A stretch of 33,548 nt of DNA. It comes from a virus. The number at the start of each line of letters is the position of its first letter. Position 1 is the stretch's first letter. Shown here piece after piece: positions 1-7,565 of the stretch. Below the pieces are notes generated by a model, which saw nothing but the letters and a program-made list of their open reading frames with translations, was not told where the DNA came from and ran no database searches. The stretch spans positions 1 through 33,548 of IMG/VR virus record IMGVR_UViG_3300046007_002096. One strand, given 5' to 3'. The position numbers and the translations under genes were made by a program.

Positions 1-1273
1 GAGTCACATATTCTACAGTGGTACATTCGCTTGCATCAAATGAAACAAACCATGACATCGTAGAACTGTCAAACTGTATTATGTCATTTGCTTCAGCAAC
101 TAAATCGCCCCATGCTACTGTACTATTACCTTCACTACCTATATCTTCAACGATTAGATATCTTCTACCGTTAATAGGGCCTGGAAGTCCTGCGTTTGGA
201 CCAGTTAATTGAGGATTAATGACGCTATCTACCGGATTGAGTGTGTTTTGAGGTAGCGTGTCAGGATCTATATTATAGATTAGTAATCTATCATCGACAG
301 GATCAGGCACTATAGTTCCAACAATATCATTTTCCATATATGGATTCTGTAACCAAATTTGACTAATACCTGGCTTCCACGCCCCATAAGCATTCAGTAA
401 ACTAGTCCAATACAAATCAGTGTTGGGAGGTGAAGGGTCATTTAAATCTGTGTTAGGTGGGTAGAATGCTTCATTGGCAGGTAATAATTGTAATTTGTTT
501 CCTATCAATAATACTTTGTAACCAAAAGGACTTATTTTCTGTCGTGTTCCTAATAATAAATCTTCATCTTGTATGTCTTGTAGTGCTGTACCTTTGTAAA
601 TGCTAGCGATAATTTTATGTATGACGCCCATTTTCTTGAGCTTGCTGCTAGTACTGATCCATATAGGAATATAAAACTTCCAGCTTAAAACATCTATTGG
701 ATTTCCTGTGCCTATAGGAATAGTGCGTGAACTAAAAGTTAATCCGTCTTGATAAACTACTGTCAATGATGTCCAGTCAACAAAGTTATCTGTGCTTTGT
801 ATTTCTAAACTAGGATTGAAAATCGTTCCTAATTGTTCGATTAATTCTAATTTTTGATTATAGTTTGTTGTCCAAAAATCTACTTGTAGTCTAAGCGTAT
901 AAGGAACAGGCATAAGACGTTCGATTGTAAATGCCTGACCTTGTGTATTTTCGTATGATTCAGTTTCATTATTGTAGGCGCGCTGTCTTACTTGTAGCTT
1001 TTCAACGAAGAAAGGTTCTTGTGTACGTTTCTGATCGTACTCTAAACCTGTGATAAAATAAGTTATCATCGGTGCGCTAGGCAAAGAACTTGGACTATTA
1101 TTTTGTATAATCGTCTGAACCTGTCTACTTTGATCACCATACATCACAGGTACACGAACAAGAATATCATTGCCGTTGGGATCTTTGCCTTTAGTCACAT
1201 ACCAGTTACTAAAGATTTTCGCAAACTGTAATAAGAATCTGCGTATCTGATTGTCGTAAAAAAATTGTGCCAT
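1..1273 (-). CDS. gp15: gp15-like tail sheath stabiliser/completion protein (3' part outside window)
   Basis: The minus-strand frame opens with ATG at 1273 and stays open to the left edge, so at least 424 residues are visible and the C-terminus is missing. The N-terminus (MAQFFYDNQIRRFLLQF, then a LVRVPVMYGD segment near residue 42) follows the pattern of T4 gp15 (FYNSSFRRY..., then FIRVPITYAS). T4 gp15 caps the end of the sheath and tube and joins the tail to the neck. T4 gp15 is 272 residues, so this version carries a long C-terminal extension; that part holds a Pro/Asn-rich stretch and W-rich segments I do not recognise. The start lies 3 bases past the gp14 stop codon, so the two are probably co-transcribed and translated in a coupled way. 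There is no good Shine-Dalgarno. The family call is fairly secure and the function is inferred from T4. Confidence 0.75.
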   Translation of the reverse strand, partial: MAQFFYDNQIRRFLLQFAKIFSNWYVTKGKDPNGNDILVRVPVMYGDQSRQVQTIIQNNSPSSLPSAPMITYFITGLEYDQKRTQEPFFVEKLQVRQRAYNNETESYENTQGQAFTIERLMPVPYTLRLQVDFWTTNYNQKLELIEQLGTIFNPSLEIQSTDNFVDWTSLTVVYQDGLTFSSRTIPIGTGNPIDVLSWKFYIPIWISTSSKLKKMGVIHKIIASIYKGTALQDIQDEDLLLGTRQKISPFGYKVLLIGNKLQLLPANEAFYPPNTDLNDPSPPNTDLYWTSLLNAYGAWKPGISQIWLQNPYMENDIVGTIVPDPVDDRLLIYNIDPDTLPQNTLNPVDSVINPQLTGPNAGLPGPINGRRYLIVEDIGSEGNSTVAWGDLVAEANDIIQFDSSTMSWFVSFDASECTTVEYVT

Positions 1274-1276
1274 GAA

Positions 1277-3001
1277 TTACTCTATTGGTGGTATATTGTC
1301 AGGAGCGATGTCCAAAATACTTGATAATGGTTGCGCCGATGGAATCACCTTTTCAGAATTATTAAAGTATATATCTGATTGATTGTTGATGAATCCCGAA
1401 ATTTGTGATTGATCTGTATTTGTGAATCCTGTCTCTGTTCTAACATTAGTTGAGATTCTTACCCAAATTTGTCCATCCCAACGGTATAATATTTGCGGAA
1501 AATAATCTATACGTAAAAAGTAATCTCCCACTTGAGGGTTTTGTGGGAAAGCGATACCGGCGCCGCTCGGTAAGCCGTTCGGAGGAATCGCATCACCTGT
1601 CAGATAACCTGCGCTGTATCCAAAACTACGAGGACTTGCGCGAGTGATATATTGGAATGCAGGATCACAGTCAGCACGCCAGTCCATCTGTGTGCTAATC
1701 GTTCCAGTAAATCCTGGCTGTGTAGGATCAGCATCAGCAGTAGCATAAGTATTATCCGCTGTACCGTATGGCCCAGTAACTGGGCCCATTGATTGTACTG
1801 TTAGATACTTGTCACCTTGCAATGCTCTTGTACCTGAACCTTCTTTTAACACATGCGGTTTAGTTTCACTTACTTCTAAATTAGCCTGAATAAATTTATC
1901 AAACTTATCTGACAAATCGCTGTCAGCAGTCATATCCCAAATACTTTTGATAACGTCTTTGCTGATTCTTAAACCGACACTAGGATTTTTAAACTTGGGG
2001 TTACGCATATAAACTACCGTCGCGTAACTTCCAGTTTGTGGCGCGCCGCCGCTATAAGTAACTACATTAACAGGTGGAGCTGGCTGATCTAATTTATCAG
2101 ATAACACACCATTACTTTGGTATATACCATATGTAGGAACAACATATAGATCATTATTGTTGTATCCTGCTTTAGGTACAATACGCTTTGCTTCTTGTAG
2201 TTGAGCATCGTTGACTTGTAAATTTTTATTGTAAGTTGATAAAATGTCTTTTAGATTTTGTTCTGTACTTAATTTCCAATATTCCTCATTAGGCGGTGCT
2301 ATGCCGGCAGGAACTTCTTTTATTGATTCATAATTCTTGTCGCCGTAACTGATAATATATCCAGGCGGATAAACTTTATTCTTGTCCCAATCTCCAAGAT
2401 AGTTGTCTTGATTGATTGGCTCTTTGAGTATGTTGCTAAATTCTTGGCTATCAACTAATGGCTCACACTTGATGCGCCATAGATGTGGATACCAAGTTTG
2501 ACTAAATCCTTCACTTGCGAAGTTTGCGTCTGTAATCTGATAGAAACGTTTTAGCGCAACCGGTATCGTTTCATTAAGAGGATTATAATCAAGCAAGTGC
2601 GGTAGTTCAAGAACGTCGCCCACCATAAGTTTTCTACCAACGATGTCGATCATGTCATTGTAGTGAACGGTTATGAAAATTATGTCATTATTCAAGAATA
2701 AGCCGAATTGGCTTAGATCGAAATCTAGGTTCTGTACATTATAATGACCACGCAATCTATAAATGTTCGTGTCGTACTTCCTATCACGATTTTCTAAAAA
2801 CAGTAAGTCCTGTATCTGTAATGGATCTGGACTTATATATTGGGGTTGTGTATAGTCTACGCTGGGGGTCTGAGCGACTGGACCTATGTATTTGTGAATA
2901 TATAAATCCGTACCACCAACAGTAAATTGCTCTGAAATTACCTTATCAAAGTACTTATAATCGTTGGATTTTGTTGGATGATACAGCGACAGTTTGGGCA
3001 T
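1277..3001 (-). CDS. gp14: gp14-like neck protein, enlarged
   Basis: This is a 574-residue neck protein, counted from the ATG at 3001 (MPKLSLYHP). A TTG eight codons upstream is in frame but lies across the promoter-like CTAAATA box, so the ATG is preferred. T4 gp14 (256 residues) helps close the head after packaging and forms the neck with gp13. Residues 1-190 match the gp14 layout, with YISPDPL near 55, MVGDVLELPHLLDYNP near 126 and a YQIT...W.P..WRI segment near 154-177. The C-terminus (GDYFLRIDYFPQILYRWDG, then a SGFINN motif) resembles the long gp14 of marine T4-like phages. Residues 203-243 look like a CBM5/12-type carbohydrate-binding module. It heads a minus-strand pair with gp15 and has a late-type box five bases before the ATG. 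Confidence 0.8.
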   Translation of the reverse strand: MPKLSLYHPTKSNDYKYFDKVISEQFTVGGTDLYIHKYIGPVAQTPSVDYTQPQYISPDPLQIQDLLFLENRDRKYDTNIYRLRGHYNVQNLDFDLSQFGLFLNNDIIFITVHYNDMIDIVGRKLMVGDVLELPHLLDYNPLNETIPVALKRFYQITDANFASEGFSQTWYPHLWRIKCEPLVDSQEFSNILKEPINQDNYLGDWDKNKVYPPGYIISYGDKNYESIKEVPAGIAPPNEEYWKLSTEQNLKDILSTYNKNLQVNDAQLQEAKRIVPKAGYNNNDLYVVPTYGIYQSNGVLSDKLDQPAPPVNVVTYSGGAPQTGSYATVVYMRNPKFKNPSVGLRISKDVIKSIWDMTADSDLSDKFDKFIQANLEVSETKPHVLKEGSGTRALQGDKYLTVQSMGPVTGPYGTADNTYATADADPTQPGFTGTISTQMDWRADCDPAFQYITRASPRSFGYSAGYLTGDAIPPNGLPSGAGIAFPQNPQVGDYFLRIDYFPQILYRWDGQIWVRISTNVRTETGFTNTDQSQISGFINNQSDIYFNNSEKVIPSAQPLSSILDIAPDNIPPIE

Positions 3002-3006
3002 AGTAG

Positions 3007-3013
3007 TATTTAG
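3007..3013 (-). promoter_or_regulatory. late promoter box CTAAATA for gp14-gp15
   Basis: CTAAATA reads on the minus strand and ends five bases before the gp14 ATG. It resembles the T4 late -10 box (TATAAATA) with C in place of the leading TA. The spacing would place the transcription start on the A of the AUG. No Shine-Dalgarno is seen, which fits a leaderless message. Confidence 0.55.
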
Positions 3014-3040
3014 TATAAAAATCAATGACTTACAAAGGTA

Positions 3041-3069
3041 TTGACTTTAGCCCTGTTTTAGCGTAAAAT
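3041..3069 (+). promoter_or_regulatory. sigma70-like early promoter of the 3099 operon
   Basis: TTGACT (3041-3046) and TAAAAT (3064-3069) are separated by 17 bases, close to a consensus sigma70 promoter. Unlike the other sigma70-like promoters in this window it leaves a leader of about 23 bases, carrying GGAG (3090-3093) five bases before the ATG at 3099. It should be read by host RNA polymerase early in infection. Confidence 0.75.
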
Positions 3070-3098
3070 ATATAAATTAGTGAAACAACGGAGTTGTC

Positions 3099-4229
3099 AT
3101 GGTAAAGCACAAAGTAGAAATTAGAGAGTTGAAGCCTAAAGACTTTGACTTGAAGCACATAGGTCCCGAACCCAGTTTCAATGCTGATTTGGTCGCGACT
3201 GATTGGGAACTCGCTAAAGCGTTCAATTGGTATAATCATTTTTACGATAACAAGGACGCTAAAGAATTCATCGCCCAATATTTAGATGTTGCGGGCAAGC
3301 AACAAGTTGCTAAAAGCATACGCCGTGTCAACGATAGGCATGTCAAGACCACTTATGGTTGGCTAGCGCGTTGTATCCTGAGGGGAAGTGTAGTGTCAAA
3401 CGACACGTTGGCTAAACTTCAGAGTGAGGTTGATCGTCTTGTGTCATTCACAACGGTCGATACCTCTGACGAGGAAGCCCCTGCTAGCAATCGCCCCAAT
3501 GTGCAGGAGATAATGCGTGAGCGCACTCAGCAAGTTGGTGGTGAACTTGAGGGTCTATGGGATGATTATCTGAAGTCTGGTGCTGGTAAGGAAGGCATCA
3601 AAGCTATGGACTTGTTGTCTCAGCGCAACATTCTCCCGCAACATGTACCTATGTTGGTCAGCGCGTGGGAAGGTAAGTTGTATGAGTACGAAGAGGTCCT
3701 TGCAGGTAAGGACGAGCAGTTGAATGAAGCCTATGAGCGTTTTGGTAAGGTTCAGTTGAAGAACATTATCAATACTATTCAGACTGTCATCGCTGATCTC
3801 AATGCGTATATCAATCTCAAGAAGGCTGGCAAGAAGCCCCGCGCTAAGAAGCCTGTGCCGGTTGAGAAGATTGTGAAGCGTCTCAAATATCTCAAGAACT
3901 TCAAGTTGGAGAAACTTGAACTTGAGAGTGTAAGCCCGACTAAACTTCATAACTGTAGCGAGGCTTGGGTCTACGACACTAAGAAGCGCAAACTTCATCA
4001 CTATGTTGCTGACGAGTACACTAAGAGCATTAGCGTCAAGGGCAATACTGTAGTTGGTTTCTGTACTAAGGAATCAGAAATCAAAACTCTACGTAAGCCC
4101 GAACAGCAAATCAAAGAGATTATGGGTAGCAAGCCTGCTGCACGTAAATTCTTTGATAACATCAAGGCGGTATCGGCAAAGCCGAACGGTCGCTTCAATG
4201 CGAATATGATTATCTTGAGGGCATTTTAA
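3099..4229 (+). CDS. conserved hypothetical early protein, 376 aa
   Basis: I do not recognise the function. It is a soluble, highly charged protein with no signal peptide or membrane segment. Residues 195-275 are Lys/Glu-rich and probably helical, with a basic patch KKAGKKPRAKKP near 242-253 that could bind nucleic acid. The C-terminal third (about 285-345) looks more globular, with YDTKKRKLHHYV followed by short beta-like segments. It is the first gene behind the sigma70-like promoter at 3041 and has a good Shine-Dalgarno (GGAG), which suggests strong early expression. Its codons are G/C-richer than those of the SGNH-like gene downstream. The next gene starts one base after its stop. Candidates include a host-takeover or DNA-binding protein; this is inference only. 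Confidence 0.6.
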   Translation: MVKHKVEIRELKPKDFDLKHIGPEPSFNADLVATDWELAKAFNWYNHFYDNKDAKEFIAQYLDVAGKQQVAKSIRRVNDRHVKTTYGWLARCILRGSVVSNDTLAKLQSEVDRLVSFTTVDTSDEEAPASNRPNVQEIMRERTQQVGGELEGLWDDYLKSGAGKEGIKAMDLLSQRNILPQHVPMLVSAWEGKLYEYEEVLAGKDEQLNEAYERFGKVQLKNIINTIQTVIADLNAYINLKKAGKKPRAKKPVPVEKIVKRLKYLKNFKLEKLELESVSPTKLHNCSEAWVYDTKKRKLHHYVADEYTKSISVKGNTVVGFCTKESEIKTLRKPEQQIKEIMGSKPAARKFFDNIKAVSAKPNGRFNANMIILRAF

Positions 4230-4230
4230 T

Positions 4231-4428
4231 ATGAGTAAATATGAGTTTGATCCAATCGAAGAACGTATGCGAACATTGATGACGGTAATTGATACCGCTA
4301 TCTTGTCAACGAATGATCGTAATGATCAATTGATGTTGGCATGTGCTATGATGCAACGCACAAGAGAAATCTTTGATGCTACGTTAGGTGAGAATGGACG
4401 ACGACAGATGTTTAAGGATTTAGTATGA
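4231..4428 (+). CDS. small conserved hypothetical protein, 65 aa
   Basis: This is a 65-residue acidic helical protein (MSKYEFDPIEERMRTLM...) without recognisable catalytic motifs. It begins one base after the previous stop codon, and its own stop overlaps the MazG-like start as ATGA (4425-4428). It is therefore the middle gene of a tightly coupled early operon. Close packing and the absence of a better overlapping frame support it as real. The function is unknown; association with nucleotide metabolism is suggested only by its neighbour. Confidence 0.6.
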   Translation: MSKYEFDPIEERMRTLMTVIDTAILSTNDRNDQLMLACAMMQRTREIFDATLGENGRRQMFKDLV

Positions 4429-4874
4429 GCCAAGTTGATCTAAACAAATATAAGGATTTCGTAGAGGCAGTCACTAGCAAGCCTAGTCAAGACCTAACTG
4501 AGTTTATGAATCGTCTTGATCGCATCGACGCTAATTATGAGTCATATGGTCCAGACGGTGAATATGTTCATGGTCCAGATATCAATGTACCACTATTGCT
4601 TTGTGGTGCTATTGGTCTTGGTAGCGAGACAGGTGAGTTTCAAGAAATCGTAAAGAAGATCGTGTTTCAGGGCAAGCCCCTTAATGAAGAAGCACACTTT
4701 CATATGAAGCGTGAACTAGGTGATATCATGTGGTATTGGATCAATGCTTGCCGCTCATTGGGTCTCAATCCAAATGATGTTATAGCAGAGAACGTAAAGA
4801 AACTTGAAGCGCGTTATCCGGGCGGCAAGTTTGACGTTTACCATAGCGAGAATCGTAGAGCAAACGATCTTTAA
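4425..4874 (+). CDS. mazG: MazG-like nucleotide pyrophosphohydrolase
   Basis: This 149-residue protein carries the metal-binding signature of the all-alpha NTP pyrophosphohydrolase (MazG/dUTPase-2-like) superfamily: E68-T-G-E71 with E74 close by, then E97-L-G-D100 about 25 residues later. The family hydrolyses (d)NTPs to monophosphates. Phage versions are thought to clean or recycle nucleotides, and earlier ideas about lowering host ppGpp are not settled. The C-terminal ARYPGGKFD segment is typical of the family. The length suits a single-domain phage MazG rather than the two-domain bacterial enzyme. It starts inside the previous stop (ATGA), so it is translationally coupled. The family is clear; the substrate is not visible from sequence. 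Confidence 0.85.
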   Translation: MSQVDLNKYKDFVEAVTSKPSQDLTEFMNRLDRIDANYESYGPDGEYVHGPDINVPLLLCGAIGLGSETGEFQEIVKKIVFQGKPLNEEAHFHMKRELGDIMWYWINACRSLGLNPNDVIAENVKKLEARYPGGKFDVYHSENRRANDL

Positions 4875-4882
4875 ATTCAACT

Positions 4883-5647
4883 ATGAGTAAGTTTCGGCTA
4901 GCGACAATAGGTTGCTCTCATAGCAGTTACTATGCAGGACTTCCTTGGCCTGTACCATTGTCACAAATTATTGATGCTGAACTACATATGGCATATAGTG
5001 CCGGTGCAGGAAATGAAATCAACACTTTAAAAATTCATGAATTGTTGGATCGCTATAATCCAAATCTTTTGGTAGTGCAATTAACAGACCCTAACCGATT
5101 TATTGTCGGATTAGATTACCTGTCATCACATGAAAGTTTTCCTTATGAAGATTTAACAGGACCCTTTAATCATAAATTAGTTAACTTTTATACATTCAAT
5201 CATACTGAAAACATACAAAATTTACAGCGCATGGTAGGAAAAAAATTTCATAATGATCTTGATCAGTTTATTAAAGATAATGTTATTACAAGTGAGTATA
5301 ATTTAGATCATAAGATAGTATCTACTATGCTAGCGATGGATAATTTAGCAAAAATATATAAAATACCTTTAGTATTTTTTGCATGGACACTTGACATCAC
5401 AAAGCATCTAAAAAAGCACGGATATCAAAAATTAGTAGATAATTTTAATATAGTGCCTTCTTTTGTTGAAGAATTCGTCAGTCACAATGATCTTAAACCT
5501 ATATCTACCGGAATTACAGCAGGTCATCACGATACAAAAAATCATATAAGGATAGCGACCGAGTTCGTTCTTCCTTACTTATTATCTAAAAAATTAGTTC
5601 CCGAACCCGTAAAGAATATAGCTGACCTCTACGAGAGTCCCGTATAA
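4883..5647 (+). CDS. SGNH/GDSL-hydrolase-like protein
   Basis: This is a 254-residue protein with a layout like SGNH hydrolases. A first strand ends in IGCSHS (candidate nucleophile S12), then comes GAGNE (G43-N44), a strand LLVVQL (62-67), and a C-terminal HHDTKNH with D217 and H221 as a possible Asp-His pair before a final helix. SGNH enzymes are esterases or acetylhydrolases acting on lipids or sugars; a role in modifying a host glycan or a virion component is possible but unproven. The gene is more AT-rich than the three before it, which suggests a different history or expression level. It starts eight bases after mazG with no Shine-Dalgarno. It may be read from the promoter at 3041. The fold call is moderate and the enzymatic role uncertain. 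Confidence 0.5.
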   Translation: MSKFRLATIGCSHSSYYAGLPWPVPLSQIIDAELHMAYSAGAGNEINTLKIHELLDRYNPNLLVVQLTDPNRFIVGLDYLSSHESFPYEDLTGPFNHKLVNFYTFNHTENIQNLQRMVGKKFHNDLDQFIKDNVITSEYNLDHKIVSTMLAMDNLAKIYKIPLVFFAWTLDITKHLKKHGYQKLVDNFNIVPSFVEEFVSHNDLKPISTGITAGHHDTKNHIRIATEFVLPYLLSKKLVPEPVKNIADLYESPV

Positions 5648-5650
5648 ATA
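5643..5650 (+). promoter_or_regulatory. late promoter box TATAAATA upstream of gp13
   Basis: An exact TATAAATA overlaps the stop codon of the SGNH-like gene and lies 22 bases before the gp13 ATG. It is flanked by a five-base inverted repeat (TCCCG at 5638-5642, CGGGA at 5660-5664), so the box sits in the loop of a possible hairpin. Confidence 0.65.
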
Positions 5651-5672
5651 AGATAGTATCGGGAAATAAATC

Positions 5673-6458
5673 ATGTCAGCGGACCCACTTTCAGTTCCAA
5701 CAAATGCTAATCTACAGCAACTAAAAGAAACGATGTTCAATAACCTAAGATTGCGCTTAGGTGGTGACATCATTGATTTAGAGTTGGACCCACAGCACTA
5801 TGAAGCCGCTTACGATTATGCTATTAAAATTTATCGTCAACGCGCTCAAAATGCTACTATTGAAAGTTACACGTTGATGACTATCATAAAGAATGTTGAT
5901 ACATATACTCTTCCCTCTGAGTACATCAACGTTCGCGCCATTTTTCGTAGAACAGTAGGTCTAGAAACTGGTCCAAGTTCGACATCATTTGATCCATTTA
6001 GTAGCGCGATATTAAACACCTATCTCTTGAATTATAACTATACAGGTGGCATGGCTACATATGATTTCTATGCGGGCTATGTCGAGTTGGCAGCCCGTAT
6101 GTTCGGTGGTTATGTGACATATACATTCAACCCTGTAACAAAAGTATTGCGTGTTGTGCGTGACTTTAAGGGTACCGGCGAGCGTGTATTGATCTGGGCT
6201 GATATGATCAGACCAGAAACAGAATTATTACAAGATCCGGGTGCAGGTGTTTGGATCGCTGATTTCATATTAGCACAATTAAAAATTATTATCGGTGAAG
6301 CCCGCGAGAAGTTTGGAACTATTGCTGGACCGGGCGGTGGTACTACCCTCAATGGCGGTAACATGAAGGCAGAAGGCAAGGCAGACCAAGAAAGATTGCT
6401 TGAAGATTTACGCAGATATCAAGATTACAGTCAACCATTAACTTGGATTCAAGGTTGA
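5673..6458 (+). CDS. gp13: gp13-like neck protein
   Basis: This 261-residue protein resembles the gp13 neck proteins of marine T4-like phages. It has an N-terminal NLRLRLGGDIIDLELDPQHY segment (25-44) followed by an alpha-helical YDYAIKIYRQRAQ, a LPSEYINVRAIFR strand near 79-91, and a C-terminal half with NPVTKVLRV and ADFILAQLKIIIGEAREKFG. In T4, gp13 (309 residues) forms the head-to-tail gate together with gp14. The last residues (YSQPLTWIQG) recall the family's hydrophobic tail. A late box lies at 5643. Here gp13 is separated from gp14 by the early operon and lies on the opposite strand. The family call is good; the length is shorter than T4 but normal for marine relatives. Confidence 0.75.
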   Translation: MSADPLSVPTNANLQQLKETMFNNLRLRLGGDIIDLELDPQHYEAAYDYAIKIYRQRAQNATIESYTLMTIIKNVDTYTLPSEYINVRAIFRRTVGLETGPSSTSFDPFSSAILNTYLLNYNYTGGMATYDFYAGYVELAARMFGGYVTYTFNPVTKVLRVVRDFKGTGERVLIWADMIRPETELLQDPGAGVWIADFILAQLKIIIGEAREKFGTIAGPGGGTTLNGGNMKAEGKADQERLLEDLRRYQDYSQPLTWIQG

Positions 6459-6483
6459 CATCCCCTTAAAATTTTATTATACT
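6455..6483 (+). promoter_or_regulatory. sigma70-like promoter, leaderless geometry (dNMP kinase)
   Basis: TTGACA (6455-6460, overlapping the gp13 stop codon) and TATACT (6478-6483) are 17 bases apart. Only six bases separate the -10 box from the ATG at 6490, so the expected start of transcription is the A of the AUG. No Shine-Dalgarno is possible on such a message. Confidence 0.8.
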
Positions 6484-6489
6484 GTATAC

Positions 6490-7107
6490 ATGATTGTAGG
6501 TATTGCTGGTTTTATTGGAAGCGGCAAAGATACTATTGCCGATTATCTAATCACGTTTAAGGGTTTTAAACGTATGAGTTATGCTGGTCCGCTCAAGGAT
6601 GCAGTAGCTGCTATCTTCAATTGGGATCGTGAATTACTTGAAGGTACTACTCACTATAGCAGAGAGTGGCGCGATACGGTTGATACTTGGTGGGCTGAAC
6701 GTTTAAATATACAACATTTGACGCCACGTTTCGTATTGCAGCAATGGGGTACAGAAGTAGGACGCAGGGCGTTTCATGATGATATTTGGATCGCTAGCGT
6801 AGAGAATAAACTACGCACGATTAAAGATAATATTGTTATAAGTGACTGTCGTTTTCCTAATGAATTGCGTAGCATCAAAAACGCCGGGGGCATTACTATT
6901 AGGGTCAATAGAGGTCCCAACCCCGAATGGTATGATGCCGCACTTCAATATAATCGCGGTAACAAACACGCTAAGTCTATATTAGAGGAGTATAACATCC
7001 ATGCTAGTGAATACAGCAGTGTTGGTCTTAATTATGATTACTATGTTGATAACAGCGGCACAGTAGACGAATTACATCGTAAGGTCGACTCAATAATCAA
7101 CTTGTAA
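6490..7107 (+). CDS. deoxynucleoside monophosphate kinase
   Basis: This is a 205-residue P-loop kinase with Walker A GFIGSGKDT at residues 7-15. It also has YAGPLKDAV near 36-44, a LLQQWGTEVGRR-type segment near 82-93 that matches the dNMP kinase family around T4 gp1, and VISDCRFPNE near 116-125. T4 gp1 (241 residues) phosphorylates dGMP, dTMP and hydroxymethyl-dCMP to diphosphates for phage DNA synthesis. Here the base specificity cannot be read, and no sign of modified cytosine synthesis is in this window. It is a single gene behind its own sigma70-like promoter, so it is expected early. Its last 18 bases overlap the end of the antisense zinc-ribbon gene. Confidence 0.82.
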   Translation: MIVGIAGFIGSGKDTIADYLITFKGFKRMSYAGPLKDAVAAIFNWDRELLEGTTHYSREWRDTVDTWWAERLNIQHLTPRFVLQQWGTEVGRRAFHDDIWIASVENKLRTIKDNIVISDCRFPNELRSIKNAGGITIRVNRGPNPEWYDAALQYNRGNKHAKSILEEYNIHASEYSSVGLNYDYYVDNSGTVDELHRKVDSIINL

Positions 7108-7443
7108 GTCACCGCGCTTCCAAGTCACTTCTTTGCGTTTAACCACTTCTACGCAATTCAAACATATAGTTCTTAAGTTAGATAATTTGTTATTTTTTAA
7201 GTCCCCGTCTATATAGAACACAGTCATTTGTGTAGGATATATGCTTTTAAATCCGCATATATCGCAATAGTTTTTCTTTTTATAACCTGACTTTTCCCAA
7301 GAAAACTGTTTGGACTTAAGTTTGGGTTTCTTTTTACCGCATTGGTCACATAAACTTCTATAATGTGTAACCCCCTCACGTATATAGTTTATAGCCCTAT
7401 AATGCTTGTTACACTCTTTACACATTGGTCTAGTGATAGGCAT
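7090..7443 (-). CDS. HNH-like zinc-ribbon protein, antisense
   Basis: This 117-residue basic protein has four CxxC knuckles (C8/C11, C32/C35, C60/C63, C94/C97). Between the last two is an HNH-like core, FYIDGDLKNNKLSNLRTIC, in which Tyr-Ile-Asp-Gly stands where HNH nucleases have the catalytic His (HHID or HHxD). Related small proteins occur beside tail sheath genes in marine T4-like phages and are sometimes labelled HNH endonuclease. Loss of the His makes nuclease activity doubtful; a DNA- or RNA-binding role fits as well. The gene is convergent with the dNMP kinase (18-base overlap) and divergent from the tail sheath. Its ATG follows a CTAAATA box by five bases, the same spacing as gp14. 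Confidence 0.75.
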   Translation of the reverse strand: MPITRPMCKECNKHYRAINYIREGVTHYRSLCDQCGKKKPKLKSKQFSWEKSGYKKKNYCDICGFKSIYPTQMTVFYIDGDLKNNKLSNLRTICLNCVEVVKRKEVTWKRGDLQVDY

Positions 7444-7448
7444 AAAGA

Positions 7449-7455
7449 TATTTAG
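7449..7455 (-). promoter_or_regulatory. late promoter box CTAAATA (zinc-ribbon gene)
   Basis: CTAAATA on the minus strand ends five bases before the ATG at 7443, the same box and spacing as at gp14. The expected transcript would begin at the AUG. It lies back to back with the tail sheath promoter. Confidence 0.55.
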
Positions 7456-7502
7456 TAAATAACCTTCGAAGGTTTGCTAATAGACGTTTTTTTCATATTT
7501 GT

Positions 7503-7510
7503 TATAAATA
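7503..7510 (+). promoter_or_regulatory. late promoter box TATAAATA of the tail sheath gene
   Basis: An exact T4-type late box lies 55 bases before the tail sheath ATG. It leaves the longest late leader in the window, containing a hairpin (7524-7537) and a weak Shine-Dalgarno AGGA (7553-7556). Confidence 0.75.
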
Positions 7511-7523
7511 ATATTAAGCATTT

Positions 7524-7537
7524 AGGGTTGTTACCCT
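7524..7537 (+). promoter_or_regulatory. hairpin in the tail sheath leader
   Basis: AGGGT (7524-7528) pairs with ACCCT (7533-7537) around the loop TGTT. It would sit at about the 10th-20th base of the transcript. No T-run follows, so it is not a terminator. It could protect the 5' end of this abundant message. Confidence 0.4.
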
Positions 7538-7565
7538 CAAAATATAACATATAGGAAAAACGAAC

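Noticed and set aside
3001-3025. Upstream TTG start for gp14
   Set aside because: It would put the late-type CTAAATA box inside the coding region; the ATG at 3001 has the same box spacing as another gene.
3030-3278. Minus-strand 82-codon frame between gp14 and the early operon
   Set aside because: It lies mostly opposite the clearly coding start of the 376-aa gene and across its promoter; no start signal.
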